From Sphingobacteriales bacterium (GTDB lineage: Bacteria; Bacteroidota; Bacteroidia; Chitinophagales; UBA2359): a stretch of DNA of 64,000 nt. Below the pieces are notes generated by a model, which saw only the letters and a list, made by a program, of their open reading frames with translations, did no database searches and was not told where the DNA came from. The DNA lies in contig JADKCK010000001.1 of assembly GCA_016718845.1 (NCBI GenBank), positions 62,001-126,000 on the forward strand, in the 5' to 3' direction. This document shows, piece by piece, positions 9,457 to 19,209 of the stretch (position 1 is the first letter of the stretch; each line of letters opens with the position of its first letter). Position numbers and translations under genes: made by a program.

Positions 9457-10206
9457 TTAATCGCCTGCAAAAAATAGTCCTTTTATGCCTGTGGTGTATT
9501 GTTGGTCTACGCTGGGGTCGCTGCCGTCGGCTTGGGCATAGGGTACTTTTACCCAGCCGCACAAGCCGTAGGGGGTGGCAAGTAATAGGGTGGCTTCGGG
9601 TTTATACTCGGTGTCGTGTTGCATTAGCACAAGGGTTACTTTCGAGCCTTTGGGTAGTTGAGCAACTTTGTTTTTTAGGTTGTCCTTGTCGGCGTATAGT
9701 ACAAAATCTTTTAATAGTTCGGTTTGTATGCCTGCGTAGTAAAAGGGTTGTGGAGTTTCTTTTAGGGTGTTATTTTGTAGTTGGTATTTTTGTTTTTGGT
9801 CGAACATATTATTGGTATGCCCCGATGTGTAGAGGTTTCCGTTGCCGGGTATTATTAGGTTTAGTGCCGATAGGTAGTTGTTTTCTATTTCTTTTTTGTT
9901 GTCTTTATAAACGATAACAAAACTGGGGTCGTCGCTTGGGCCTGGGTCGTAGGCGATTAGGTAGCGAGTGGGGTTGTTGCGGTCAATTTGGGTTTCTATT
10001 AGTATCAGCATACCTTCTTCGTCGGCGCTCATAAAGTTTTTATCTACTTTATTAATTACCTTTGATAGGCTCGAGTCGTATTTTATACTCATGCCGTTGG
10101 CGGTGTATCGGTCGTTAAATGTTAGGGTGGCTAAGTTGTCAAACGATTGTGCTTGGCAAATGGTTGCTACAAGCCCCAAAATAAGTGTGGTAAATTTGTT
10201 GAGCAT
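9457..10206 (-). CDS. Exported protein of unknown function with SH3-like C-terminus
   Basis: This 249-residue protein begins with a signal peptide of about 19 residues (MLNKFTTLILGLVATICQAQ). No family is recognised over the main body, which alternates polar beta-rich segments. The last 70 residues (LLKDFVLYADKDNLKNKVAQ, then TPYGLCGWVKVPY) have the spacing of bacterial SH3-like domains, often cell-wall or protein binding. It stands alone, with repeat copy A downstream and a 418-bp gap upstream. Location is probably periplasm or outer membrane. Confidence 0.6.
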   Translation of the reverse strand: MLNKFTTLILGLVATICQAQSFDNLATLTFNDRYTANGMSIKYDSSLSKVINKVDKNFMSADEEGMLILIETQIDRNNPTRYLIAYDPGPSDDPSFVIVYKDNKKEIENNYLSALNLIIPGNGNLYTSGHTNNMFDQKQKYQLQNNTLKETPQPFYYAGIQTELLKDFVLYADKDNLKNKVAQLPKGSKVTLVLMQHDTEYKPEATLLLATPYGLCGWVKVPYAQADGSDPSVDQQYTTGIKGLFFAGD

Positions 10207-10624
10207 AAGGTGGTTGTTTGGGGGTAACTGATGGAAATTGGGTTTAGGTGGGTTAATGTTTTATGTTAATATCTCATGTTATGCAGATGTGTTACCTAAT
10301 TAAGTGGTAAGGGGCTTTTGAGGTAATTTGTGATTATTTTGCTACTACATTCGGCTCGTTAAAAGTTTGTTACTTTTTTTCTTGACAAAAGGTTGGAGGC
10401 AACATTACGCTGAAAAATAAACTCGACACGCCAAACACTTTGATTGTCAGCTTTATTTCAAGTTGGGTGGCGTGCAACAGTATTTTTTTTAACCGCTCCA
10501 TTTATGCCTATTTCTTAACGCCAATTCCTATAATGCCGGTCCCGAAGATACCACCTACTAAACTAGGCGTGAAAATGCAAAATACCCAAATCACAACAAA
10601 AGTATAAGAGCCATTATTACGGGT
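10207..10624. other. Intergenic region without a convincing gene
   Basis: These 418 bp separate two minus-strand genes. On the minus strand downstream of pseI there is a short hydrophobic open stretch of about 35 codons (ending GIFGTGIIGIGVKK) with no ATG; it may be a gene remnant. An imperfect inverted repeat around GACACGCCAAACA and GGTGGCGTGC (about 10420-10480) is the only other structure seen. Confidence 0.4.
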
Positions 10625-11665
10625 TTATATCACCAAATCCCACGACAATGGTGTGCCTGCTACAATATCTTTCGAGGCTTTTTTGCCCAATAGTAGTTCG
10701 TAGTATTTAGGCTCCAGACCGTTGGCGGGGCGTATTCGGCGCAGGTTTTGGGTGGTAAATAGTTCGCCGGCTTTAATGTTTTGGGCTACATAAATAGAGC
10801 GTTTGTAGGCAAGGCTTGGTTTTTCAATGTCTTGTATGCCATATTGTATGTGTCCGAGTGCTAAAAATGCTCTTTCGGTTTCTGTCACCAATGCTTGCAG
10901 TTCTTCGGGTTCGAGGGAGAAAGCCGAGTCTACGCCACCATCGGCGCGGCGCAGTGTAAAGTGTTTTTCGATAACCCTTGCGCCCAATGCTACTGCTGCC
11001 ACCGATGCGCCGATGCCCATGGTGTGGTCGGATAAGCCCACAATGCAGTTATATAGTTGTTGCAGATGTGGTATGGTTAGCAAATTGGTGTTTTGTGGCG
11101 ATGCGGGGTAGGTGCTTGTGCATTTTAGCAGCACCAATTGGGTGCATCCGTTGTTGTGCAATACCTCAACGGCTTGGGCAATATCGGCAACAGAGGCTAC
11201 GCCCGTTGACATGATAACGGGTTTGCCTGTTTGGGCTATTTTTTTTAGCAGCGGATGGTCGGTGTTTTCGAACGAGGCAACTTTGTAGAGTGGTACATCT
11301 AAGGTTTCTAAAAAATCTACGGCTGATTCGTCGAAGGGGCTGCTAAAAGCTATCAAGCCCTGTGCTTTTGCTCGTTCAAAAATTGGTTGGTGCCATTCCC
11401 ACGGGGTATAAGCTTGTTTGTACAAGTCGTATAATTCGTATTTATACCACAACGATTTTTGGTCTTCGATGGTATGTACCCCTTTTAGTGTCATGGTGTC
11501 GGCGGTGTAGGTTTGCAGTTTTATGGCATGTGCGCCTGCTGCTGCTGCTGCGTCAACTATAGCCAAAGCTCGGTCGAGGGATTGGTTATGGTTGCCCGAC
11601 ATTTCGGCTATTACAAACGGTTTATGTTGCTGGCTTATTGTGTGTTTAGCTAATTGTATTTGCAC
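10625..11665 (-). CDS. pseI: Pseudaminic acid synthase (NeuB-like family)
   Basis: This enzyme condenses phosphoenolpyruvate with a 6-deoxy-AltdiNAc-type sugar to make pseudaminic acid, a nonulosonate used on surface glycans. The 346-residue protein has the NeuB TIM barrel: FVIAEMSGNHNQSLDRAL at residues 18-35, AIKLQTYTADT, the KCTSTYPAS loop and GLSDHTMG, followed by EKHFTLRRADGGVDSAFS. A C-terminal SAF/antifreeze-like domain covers about 285-346 (RSIYVAQNIKAGELFTTQNL). IAEMSGNHNQ is closer to PseI than to sialate synthase. Sister pse genes are not in the window. Substrate assignment versus legionaminate remains inferred. Confidence 0.88.
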   Translation of the reverse strand: MQIQLAKHTISQQHKPFVIAEMSGNHNQSLDRALAIVDAAAAAGAHAIKLQTYTADTMTLKGVHTIEDQKSLWYKYELYDLYKQAYTPWEWHQPIFERAKAQGLIAFSSPFDESAVDFLETLDVPLYKVASFENTDHPLLKKIAQTGKPVIMSTGVASVADIAQAVEVLHNNGCTQLVLLKCTSTYPASPQNTNLLTIPHLQQLYNCIVGLSDHTMGIGASVAAVALGARVIEKHFTLRRADGGVDSAFSLEPEELQALVTETERAFLALGHIQYGIQDIEKPSLAYKRSIYVAQNIKAGELFTTQNLRRIRPANGLEPKYYELLLGKKASKDIVAGTPLSWDLVI

Positions 11666-11705
11666 AAATTAGGTATTTTGGGTGTGTGATATAGGCTTGT
11701 GCGCC

Positions 11706-12707
11706 TTATTTTAGTCCGTCGATAGAGCGCCAGAGCATGTCTTTTAGTTGCTGTATGTTTTGCCCTGTTACAGCCGATATAAATATAGTGGGTATATCTT
11801 TGGGCAATTCGGCGGTTATCATTTCTTCCAGTTCTTTATCTATCAGGTCGCATTTGGTGATAGCCAGCATACGATGTTTATCGAGCAGGTCGGGGTTATA
11901 TTCTCGGCATTCGTGCAACAATATTTCGTATTGTTTTGAGATACTATCTGCATCGGCGGCTATCATAAACAACAAACTGGCGTTACGTTCTATGTGGCGC
12001 AAAAATCGGTCGCCTAAACCTTTGCCTAGGTGTGCGCCCTCTATGATACCGGGTATGTCGGCTACACAAAACGAGCGGTCGTCGCGGTAGGCTACCATGC
12101 CCAAATTAGGCACTATGGTGGTAAAGGGGTAGTCGGCAATTTCGGGTTTAGCGGCGCTAATAACCGACAGCAGGGTTGATTTTCCGGCATTGGGGAAGCC
12201 TACTAAACCTACATCTGCCAATATTTTTAGTTCTAGTGTTTTCCAGCCTTCTTGCCCTACTTCGCCGGGTTGTGCATAGCGTGGTGTTTGGTTGGTTGGC
12301 GATTTGAAGTGGTTATTGCCCAATCCGCCTCGTCCGCCGGGTTGTAAAATGGCTATTTGTTTATCTTCGATAATTTCGCAAACAATTTCGCCTGTTTCTT
12401 CGTCGCGGGCTATGGTACCTAAGGGTACTTCTAAGATGATGTCTTCGCCATCGGCGCCTGTTTTTAACGAGCCCGAGCCTGCAGCCCCATGCCCTGCTAT
12501 TACGTGTTTGCGGTAGCGCAAGTGCAGCAGGGTCCAAAGGTTGCGGTTGCCTTTTAGTATAATATGTCCGCCTCTACCGCCGTCGCCGCCATCAGGACCG
12601 CCCATTGGGGCAAACTTTTCGCGTCGTAGGTGTGTTGAACCTGCACCACCTTTTCCTGAACGACAATTGATACGTAAGTAATCGACAAAATTAGCACCTT
12701 TTTCCAA
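11706..12707 (-). CDS. obgE: Obg-family GTPase
   Basis: This is an essential ribosome-associated GTPase involved in 50S maturation and stress signalling. The 333-residue protein has the glycine-rich Obg domain at about 1-160 ([31 protein letters not shown]). A G domain follows, with G1 [11 protein letters not shown], switch [13 protein letters not shown]3 [11 protein letters not shown]4 TKCD and G5 ISAVTGQN. It lacks the acidic C-terminal tail found in some relatives. It lies 40 bp upstream of pseI on the same strand. The start [15 protein letters not shown] is normal for the phylum. Confidence 0.95.
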   Translation of the reverse strand: MEKGANFVDYLRINCRSGKGGAGSTHLRREKFAPMGGPDGGDGGRGGHIILKGNRNLWTLLHLRYRKHVIAGHGAAGSGSLKTGADGEDIILEVPLGTIARDEETGEIVCEIIEDKQIAILQPGGRGGLGNNHFKSPTNQTPRYAQPGEVGQEGWKTLELKILADVGLVGFPNAGKSTLLSVISAAKPEIADYPFTTIVPNLGMVAYRDDRSFCVADIPGIIEGAHLGKGLGDRFLRHIERNASLLFMIAADADSISKQYEILLHECREYNPDLLDKHRMLAITKCDLIDKELEEMITAELPKDIPTIFISAVTGQNIQQLKDMLWRSIDGLK

Positions 12708-12799
12708 AATATTTTTGTTGAGTTGTTTTTAGATTTTTGTTTAGATTTTGATACAGACATTGAAAAGTGCTGATTGGGTGCTTGCGCTTGCTTTGCTAT

Positions 12800-12876
12800 G
12801 GGGGTGCCATAGGCTGTGCAAATAGGGTAAGCCAATAATCACCCCCAAAAAAGACCGATTCCGCGTCAAGCGGGGC
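12800..12876 (+). repeat. Interspersed two-hairpin repeat, copy B
   Basis: This 77-bp copy has GGGGGTGCC ... ATCACCCCC, spacer AAAAAAGACCGATT, and CCGC-GTCAA-GCGG. Its interior (ATAGGCT...AGCCAAT) pairs as a second arm of the first hairpin and resembles copy E. It lies upstream of obgE. Confidence 0.85.
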
Positions 12877-13552
12877 AGGTACATATTAGTTAAATAATCA
12901 ATATGAAATAGAAGATTGCTATTTACTTAAGTCGGTATCAAAATCTTTGCAGAGCTACCCACAAAAAATGTTGTAGTGCCCTTATTTTTAATTGCTATTA
13001 CCCTATACTTTTGTTTAGATTTAGGTTTTACGAGATTAAATCATTTGCTAAAATCTGTGTGTAATTCGTAAAATCTGTGTCCTATTGTACGTAAAATCAG
13101 TAATCAATTTGCATTGGGTAGCCAAGATGAGTGCAAAGATAAGGAAAAAATACGTTGGCTGTATGCAACAAACCCTAAAAATGAGTTACTATGTTGCTTG
13201 CGGCTGCAAAGAGCAAAATTTTTTTATAAAATATGGGCATTTGGCGAGCAACAATACACGCATTTATTTTGATATTACATTAATATTTTTGTAAAAATAG
13301 CTAAATAATTGATAGATTAAGTACAAAAAAAATTAGCAGTCCAAGCCTATTTGTGCCATTTTTAAATAATTTATTTTTAGTAATTTGTAATACATAAATT
13401 ACTGTTTATTAGCTATTTATAAAGTTTTTTTTTTACAAAAAGTAACTTTATGGCTTAAAACAAGTCAACAGTCTAACATTTTTTTGACAAAAAGCTGCGC
13501 CAATTAAAAAAAGCCTTACATTTGTTTGCAATTACGAACTAAATACTTTTAC
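12877..13552. other. Long intergenic region between divergent genes
   Basis: About 680 AT-rich bp lie between obgE and the glycosyltransferase. They contain a motif related to TCCGTAAAATCTGTGTCC near 13065-13082. Related motifs occur at 14952-14971 (inverted) and 15199-15218. A TACATTTG element at 13517-13524 could be a -7 box for the glycosyltransferase. The short frames here show no protein-like character. Confidence 0.4.
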
Positions 13553-14854
13553 ATGCCCCGTATTTTACGTATTATCAACCGTTTGAACCTTGGAGGTCCG
13601 ACTTTTAATGTTGCTTATTTAACCAAACACCTACACCCACAATTTGAAACTTTGTTGGTGTCGGGTATGATTGACAATGGTGAAGAAAGCTCGGAGTTTA
13701 TCCTCGACGACCTTGGTGTAAAGCCTCGTTATATTAACAATATGTATAGGGATATTAATCCCTTGAAAGATTTACCTGCCTATCGGCAACTTAAGCAAAT
13801 TATCCGCGAGTATCGCCCCGACATTGTACATACACATGCTGCCAAAGCAGGTACGCTTGGGCGCTTGGCTGCCTACGATTGCGGTGTGCCAGTTATATTA
13901 CACACTTTTCATGGGCATGTATTTCATTCGTATTTTGGGGCATTAAAAACACGCATGTTTTTAGAAATAGAGCGGGCTTTAGCCAAAATTAGCAGCCGTA
14001 TTGTGGCAATTAGCCCGCAACAAAAACATGAGTTGGGCAATATTTACAATATTTGCTCGCCCGACAAAATACAAGTAGTGCCTTTGGGTTTTGATTTAAA
14101 TAGGTTTCAGGACAACCAAATTAATAAACGCATAGATTTTAGGGCGCGTTACCACATTGCCGACAACGAAGTAGCCATTGGTATTGTGGGCAGGTTGGTT
14201 CCGATAAAAAATCATGGGTTGTTTTTACAGGCTTTACAGCAAGTTATTGCACAATATGGTAGCAAAGTACGTGCCTTTGTAATTGGTGATGGCGAAGAAC
14301 GCAACAACATTGAGCAACTGGCACAACAGTTAAATATAGCTACTGCCACACACGAACAAGCCGTTGCAGGTTACCGGGCAGCACTTACTTTTACATCTTG
14401 GATTAAAGAGGTTGACGAGGCTTATGCAGGTTTAGATGTAGTTGCACTATCGTCGCTTAACGAAGGCACACCCGTTAGCCTTATCGAGGCACAAGCAGCA
14501 GGCAAAGCTATTGTAAGCACACAAGTAGGTGGCGTGGCAGATGTGGTAAGTAGTGGCAAAACGGCTTTGTTAGTGCCATCAAACGATACAAACGCCTTTG
14601 CAAACGCCCTTGCTAAATTGGTTGGTAACGAAGGGCTACGCCGCAAACTAAGCAAAAACGCCCCCGCACATGTAGAAGAACGCTACAGCTACCGACGATT
14701 AACCAACGATATGGCACACCTTTACGACCAACTGCTGCACGAAAAAGTACCACACTATACCCCCGCCTACGACCTACAAACAAGTAAGCAAATACCTGTT
14801 TTTCAGACAATGCCACAAGTTGCCGGATTTAGACCTATGGTGAGTAGAAAATAA
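13553..14854 (+). CDS. GT4-family glycosyltransferase
   Basis: This is a retaining GT-B glycosyltransferase, probably acting on surface polysaccharide or glycan precursors at the inner membrane. I start at 13553 (MPRILRIINRLNLGG), not at the longer frame, because the GT4 N-terminal strand begins there. Features are a glycine-rich acceptor loop, HTHAAKAGTLGRLAAY, HTFHGHVFHSY, the nucleotide-sugar strand IGIVGRLVPIKNH, VIGDGEERN, and the donor-site EGTPVSLIEAQAAGKAIV with the EX7E pair. The N-terminal half resembles EPS-type GT4 enzymes. It is flanked by long non-coding gaps, so it is probably monocistronic. Sugar specificity is unknown. Confidence 0.88.
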   Translation: MPRILRIINRLNLGGPTFNVAYLTKHLHPQFETLLVSGMIDNGEESSEFILDDLGVKPRYINNMYRDINPLKDLPAYRQLKQIIREYRPDIVHTHAAKAGTLGRLAAYDCGVPVILHTFHGHVFHSYFGALKTRMFLEIERALAKISSRIVAISPQQKHELGNIYNICSPDKIQVVPLGFDLNRFQDNQINKRIDFRARYHIADNEVAIGIVGRLVPIKNHGLFLQALQQVIAQYGSKVRAFVIGDGEERNNIEQLAQQLNIATATHEQAVAGYRAALTFTSWIKEVDEAYAGLDVVALSSLNEGTPVSLIEAQAAGKAIVSTQVGGVADVVSSGKTALLVPSNDTNAFANALAKLVGNEGLRRKLSKNAPAHVEERYSYRRLTNDMAHLYDQLLHEKVPHYTPAYDLQTSKQIPVFQTMPQVAGFRPMVSRK

Positions 14855-14872
14855 AATAAAAAAAACGAAAAG

Positions 14873-14930
14873 CTAAAAACGAAAAGTAATACCTTTATTG
14901 CCTTTTGTTTTTAGTTTTTTTGTTTCTTAA
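14873..14930 (+). terminator. Terminator after the GT4 gene
   Basis: CTAAAAACGAAAAG pairs with CTTTTGTTTTTAG (one bulge) across a 15-nt loop and runs into TTTTTTTG, 18 bp after the stop. Confidence 0.6.
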
Positions 14931-15288
14931 TTACTTTATGTTATGCATAAAAGGACACAGATTTTACGGATTGGATACGGATTTTAAAACTGATTATCTA
15001 ATTTTGATTTAAACCCCGAATTTAAACCCCAAAATCTAAGATAAGGATATAAAATCGGGTTTTTGTTTTTGAATGATAGATTGTGCAATAAAAATGGGCT
15101 ATTTTGCAGTCAATAGCAACCATGTAGCGCTATTAAAAAGCCAATCAATCTAAAATAAATCTGCCTGTATCGCTAAATAAAAATCCATCTTCTGGTCTAA
15201 TCCGTAAAATTTGTGTGCTAAATAACACTAAAATAGCTCTAACATCGTTCAACTATTTTACGAACAAGCCTTGTTAACCTTATATAAA
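14931..15288. other. Intergenic region with short recurrent motif
   Basis: No gene is seen. The motif GGACACAGATTTTACGGAT (about 14953-14971) is the inverted form of the motif before the GT4 gene, and AATCCGTAAAATTTGTGTGC (15199-15218) is a third, direct copy. The function is unknown; such phrases can be remnants of a dispersed repeat. Confidence 0.4.
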
Positions 15289-16347
15289 ATGCAAGAGATA
15301 TTATACACAAAATTTTTTAACAATACCCTATACGATTACCTAATTGTAGGGGCTGTTATTTTGTTAGCTATTTTAATACAGCGATTGGCGGCTAGGTTTA
15401 TTGGCAGTATTGTTTTTAGTTTTTTACACAAGCGTTTGCCCCTTGCCGAAAAAGAGTATTTTTATGATTTATTGTTATTGCCTATACAATTGTTGTTTTT
15501 GGTGTTGGTGTCGGCAATTGCTTTAAAAACGCTGCATTATCCGCCCGTAATTGATGTGATTTTTTTTGGCGAGCCGCTACACGACATCATTTCGTTGTTG
15601 TACAAAACCGCATTTGCCGTAATTATTACCTTTGCATTAGTACGTTTGGTTGATTTTATAACACTGCTACTGTCCATAAAAATACACGCCACCTACACCC
15701 GTGCCGACGACCAAATTTTACTATTTGCAAAAGAAATTGTAAAATTAACGCTTGTGGTAGCGTGTGTTTTGTTTGTGGTAGGGCGTATTTTTGCCGTAGA
15801 CATTTCAACGGCTGTTGCTGGAGCAGGTATTATGGCATTGGCAGTAGCATTGGCAGCCAAAGAAACGCTACAAAACTTAATGGCATCGGTCATTATTTTT
15901 TTAGAGCAACCTTTTACCATCGGCGATTATGTGCATATAGACAATACACGCGGCATTGTGCAAAAAGTAGGTTTTAGAAGCACCCTTATTCGCACACCCG
16001 AAAACGTACTTGTTACCATACCCAACAACAAAATGGTAGATAGCGTTACCGAAAATATACCACTTACGGCACTTAGCAAAGTAAGCACCAGCATACGTTT
16101 ACAATATAACACAAACACCACTCAAATACAAAATATAACCCACGACATACGACAATTTATTGAAGATTATGCCGATACCGATAAACAAGTAAATGTGGGT
16201 TTGGACGAGTTTGGTACTAATGCCTTAATTATAAACATCCGCTATTTTTTGCTCGACCAAGCCGATGCCGTAAAACACAAACAAATTATTAACTTTGCCA
16301 TTATAGAGATAGTAGCAAAACACAAAGCTGCTTTTGCAGTAAGTTGA
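15289..16347 (+). CDS. MscS-family mechanosensitive ion channel
   Basis: This is an inner-membrane channel that opens on membrane tension and releases solutes on osmotic downshift. I use the ATG at 15289; the longer frame relies on a TTG. About 352 residues carry four or five hydrophobic segments (DYLIVGAVILLAILIQ, LLLLPIQLLFLVLVSAIAL, TAFAVIITFALVRLVDF, LTLVVACVLFVVGRIF). The MscS pore helix follows, with small-residue packing (AVAGAGIMALAVALAAKETL) and the beta-domain start LEQPFTIGDYVHID. It has more TM segments than E. coli MscS, similar to YnaI-like relatives. It is a single-gene unit. Confidence 0.92.
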   Translation: MQEILYTKFFNNTLYDYLIVGAVILLAILIQRLAARFIGSIVFSFLHKRLPLAEKEYFYDLLLLPIQLLFLVLVSAIALKTLHYPPVIDVIFFGEPLHDIISLLYKTAFAVIITFALVRLVDFITLLLSIKIHATYTRADDQILLFAKEIVKLTLVVACVLFVVGRIFAVDISTAVAGAGIMALAVALAAKETLQNLMASVIIFLEQPFTIGDYVHIDNTRGIVQKVGFRSTLIRTPENVLVTIPNNKMVDSVTENIPLTALSKVSTSIRLQYNTNTTQIQNITHDIRQFIEDYADTDKQVNVGLDEFGTNALIINIRYFLLDQADAVKHKQIINFAIIEIVAKHKAAFAVS

Positions 16348-16522
16348 AAATAAAAGATGCTATAAAAAATACACAATATGTATAACTACCTGATAATCAA
16401 ACATCTTCAAAAAAACAGCTTTGGGAATAACTGTCGATAATCAATAACTTACCGATTACGAATACACATTTTTTACAGCAGCATGAAATACAATTTGGCT
16501 CTACTTTAAAAGTAAATTAGTT

Positions 16523-17002
16523 ATGAATAATCACGATACTTTACATAAATACAATATTTATGTAATGTTAAAATACATTTTTGGTCTTTCATTTATTTTA
16601 ATTACAATTACTATATTTGAAAATGCATGTCATTTTAGAAACAAAGCAGCTATTTCATATACCTTTGTATTTTCATTTTTATTATGTGGTTCTGTTTTTT
16701 TATTTGCAAAACGTCGAATAACCGTAATACATTTTGATAAACAAAACAATAGTGTATCAATTACAGAATTTTTTTTATTCAGAACAACGACAACAACAAT
16801 AAATTGTAAAAATATTTCATTAAGTTATAAAAGAGAAGCATTGTCTATCCGAGGAAAATCACTTGTGTTTCGCATATGTATTAATAATACACCCAAATAC
16901 AAAATAATGTCCGATATGGATGGATGGAGTGATGATATGTTATTTGATTTAATTGAAACATTTAAATATTTTAATTCAGAGATAAAAATTAGCTATGATT
17001 AA
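16523..17002 (+). CDS. Small membrane protein of unknown function
   Basis: This 159-residue protein has two predicted membrane helices (about 13-33, MLKYIFGLSFILITITIF; and 44-62, YTFVFSFLLCGSVFLFAK). A cytosolic beta-rich tail follows (ITVIHFDKQNNSVSITEFFL), resembling bacterial PH-like domains without a recognisable signature. The coding region is more AT-rich than its neighbours. No conserved catalytic residue is visible. It lies between mscS-like and GT4 genes on the same strand, with gaps on both sides. Confidence 0.55.
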   Translation: MNNHDTLHKYNIYVMLKYIFGLSFILITITIFENACHFRNKAAISYTFVFSFLLCGSVFLFAKRRITVIHFDKQNNSVSITEFFLFRTTTTTINCKNISLSYKREALSIRGKSLVFRICINNTPKYKIMSDMDGWSDDMLFDLIETFKYFNSEIKISYD

Positions 17003-17045
17003 ATAACTGCGGTTCCAAAGGTTTGCTTAACACAGTAAATTTATT

Positions 17046-17102
17046 GGTCTTTTTGGGGGTGATGATTAGCTTTCCACCCTTTTCACAGTTGCGGGCACCC
17101 CC
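17046..17102 (-). repeat. Interspersed two-hairpin repeat, copy C (lacks second hairpin)
   Basis: On the minus strand this copy carries GGGGGTGCCC ... ATCACCCCC and AAAAAGACC. The CCGC/GCGG tail hairpin is missing, so it is truncated. Its interior (GCAACTGTGAAAAGGGTGG) matches copy D closely. Confidence 0.75.
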
Positions 17103-17251
17103 ATAAAAAAAGCAAGCGCATCGCCCCAAAACTATACGCATTTTGTAACACCAATACACACCCATTTGCTATAAAATTGGCACTACCACAAACACTACGC
17201 ATAATACCCACAAAAAATGTCGTAGCATCATAAAATTAAAATTTTTATTAA

Positions 17252-18373
17252 TTGAAAACCCACATTGTATTTACCGTTATCAACGACCTTACCTACGACC
17301 AACGCATGAACCGCATTTGCAACTCGTTGGCTAAAGGCGGATTTAAGGTAACACTTATTGGTCGTAAGTTGCCCCACTCGTTGCCACTCGAACCCAAATC
17401 GTACAACCAAAAACGATTTAAATTGTGGTTCGAAAAAGGCAAATTATTTTACCTCGAATATAATTTGCGCCTACTACTACACTTGCTTTTTACAAAATAC
17501 GATATTTACGGAGCCACCGATTTGGATACCTTAGTACCTCAATTTTTGGCAGCTAAACTCAAAAGCAAACCACATACCTACGATGCCCACGAATATTTTG
17601 CCGAACTACCCGAAATTGTGCATCGCCCGTTGGTAAAATGGGTCTGGAAAACCGTTGAGCGGCTAATTGTGCCACGCACGCAGTATTGCTATACCATCAA
17701 CCAAACCTACGCACGGCTATTTGAGCAAACCTACAACAAACACTTCGAGATTGTGCGCAATGCCACCGTTTTGCACTCGGCACTGTTGCCCACACCCAAC
17801 CCCAAATACCAACAAGCTACCGAGCGATATATTTTGTATCAAGGGGCAGTAAATGTGGGTCGCGGACTGGAAGAAATGATACAAGCCATGCCTCAAATAA
17901 ATTGCCAATTGTATATTTGCGGCAAAGGCGATGTATACAACGATTGCGTTGCATTGGTCGAAAAGTTGGATTTAACAAACAAAGTTAAATTTTTTGGCTG
18001 GGTAGAGCCGCACAAACTACTAAGTATCACCCAAAATGCTACGCTTGGTTTTACGTTTTTTACCAACAACGGCGACAGTTATTACTACTCGCTTGCCAAT
18101 CGTTTTTTCGATTATTTTCATAATGGCGTACCGCAGTTGTGCGTCGATTTTCCGGAATATAGGGCTATTAACCAACAGTTTGAAATTGCCCTTTTGTTGC
18201 CCAATTTAAAAATCGACGACATAGCCAAAGCCGCCAATCTATTGCTCAACCAACCCGATTACTATAATAGGTTGCGCAACAATTGCCTTGCTGCAAGGCA
18301 GGTATACAATTGGCAAGAAGAAGAACGTAAATTGATAACCCTATATAAATCTATCCCAGTATCCCAAAAATAA
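17252..18373 (+). CDS. GT4-like glycosyltransferase
   Basis: This is a 373-residue GT-B glycosyltransferase. The frame begins at a TTG (17252) giving KTHIVFTVINDLTYDQRM; the next ATG is 18 codons in and would lose the first strand, so TTG initiation is likely. Recognisable parts are DQRMNRICNSLAKGGFKVTLIGR, YGATDLDTLVP, YDAHEYFAELPEI (typical of a Bacteroidota GT4 subgroup), YILYQGAVNVGRGLEEMIQA and LYICGKGDVYN. Probable role: sugar transfer to a lipid or exopolysaccharide. It stands alone, followed by a strong terminator. Substrate is unknown. Confidence 0.85.
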   Translation: MKTHIVFTVINDLTYDQRMNRICNSLAKGGFKVTLIGRKLPHSLPLEPKSYNQKRFKLWFEKGKLFYLEYNLRLLLHLLFTKYDIYGATDLDTLVPQFLAAKLKSKPHTYDAHEYFAELPEIVHRPLVKWVWKTVERLIVPRTQYCYTINQTYARLFEQTYNKHFEIVRNATVLHSALLPTPNPKYQQATERYILYQGAVNVGRGLEEMIQAMPQINCQLYICGKGDVYNDCVALVEKLDLTNKVKFFGWVEPHKLLSITQNATLGFTFFTNNGDSYYYSLANRFFDYFHNGVPQLCVDFPEYRAINQQFEIALLLPNLKIDDIAKAANLLLNQPDYYNRLRNNCLAARQVYNWQEEERKLITLYKSIPVSQK

Positions 18374-18394
18374 ATTGTTACATTTACCCAAACA

Positions 18395-18440
18395 AACACC
18401 CAAATAGTTGTAGCGTGCTACAATTATTTGGGTGTTTTGT
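18395..18440. terminator. Bidirectional terminator
   Basis: A 19-bp stem with one mismatch (AACACCCAAATAGTTGTAG and its complement) has a 4-nt loop CGTG and is followed by TTTTG. It lies between the converging GT4 and DUF4256 genes. Confidence 0.8.
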
Positions 18441-18501
18441 TGTTTGCTCTGACGCAAAATTACAGTTGATAGCCGCGTTATTTGTTCCTTTATTTTCAAT
18501 A

Positions 18502-19065
18502 TTAAACCCTTAACGAACCACGAAAAGCCCTAGCTCCATAGTACGATTCGGCACCGTTATGGTACACAAATACTTTGCCATACCGAAAATCGGCAAAGAT
18601 GGCACCGCCAAGTTTTCTAATTTCGGCGGGTGTTTTCACCCAGCTCGATGTTTTTGTATCAAAATTTCCAAGCATCTGCAACGCTCTATATTGCTCTTCG
18701 GTTAAAAGCTCAATGCCCATAGCAGCAGCCATATCAATAACGTTATTTTGTGGCTTATTTTCTTTTCTCGACTCCTGCGCTTGGCGGTCGTAACAAATAC
18801 TTCTGCGAAATTTAGGGCTTTCTACCGAGCAATCATAAAAAATATATTCACTCGTTTTTTCATCATAATCAACAACATCGGGTTCGCCGCCAGTTCTTTC
18901 CATTTCGTTAAGCGACCAAAGTTTTGTTGTATTACCTTCTAGTTTTGCTTGTACCTTAGCCCATTCGATACCCAAATGGCGGTTTTCATTTTTTTCGAAA
19001 CGGGCTTTTAATATACTAAGTAGCTCTGCCTGTTGTGTTGCCGATAATTTTTTGTTATCCTCCAT
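18502..19065 (-). CDS. DUF4256 family protein
   Basis: This 187-residue soluble protein matches the DUF4256 pattern: an N-terminal helix (LLSILKARFEKNENRH), GIEWAKVQAKLEGN, MERTGGEPDVVDYD, YIFYDCSVESPKFRRSICYD, and the conserved C-terminus FADFRYGKVFVYHNGAESYY-GARAFRGSLRV. The strongly conserved Arg/Tyr/Asp residues suggest an enzyme or ligand-binding role, but no function is established for the family as far as I know. It is a single gene, with no signal peptide. Confidence 0.82.
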   Translation of the reverse strand: MEDNKKLSATQQAELLSILKARFEKNENRHLGIEWAKVQAKLEGNTTKLWSLNEMERTGGEPDVVDYDEKTSEYIFYDCSVESPKFRRSICYDRQAQESRKENKPQNNVIDMAAAMGIELLTEEQYRALQMLGNFDTKTSSWVKTPAEIRKLGGAIFADFRYGKVFVYHNGAESYYGARAFRGSLRV

Positions 19066-19209
19066 TATAATGGTGTATTTTTTTATTTGTTTGTACTATT
19101 TTACAATGTAGCATCCTATCAGGTTAGGCGGTTGCCTTGCTACCCAAGGTGCGGTGTTTTGTGCTATTACGTACTTATTTGTTATTTATATTTTATTTTT
19201 AATTAAATT

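Noticed and set aside
10500..10620. Short hydrophobic peptide gene downstream of pseI (minus strand)
   Set aside because: About 35 codons, no ATG and no conserved pattern; reported only as part of the intergenic description.
13085..13294. 69-codon plus-strand frame in the long gap before the GT4 gene
   Set aside because: No homologous pattern, and Lys/Asn/Ile-rich as expected from AT-rich DNA.
13483..13524. Full -33/-7 promoter for the GT4 gene (TTTG ... TACATTTG)
   Set aside because: The spacer is about 30 bp, too long for the 17-23 bp expected; only the -7 element is kept as a weak hint.
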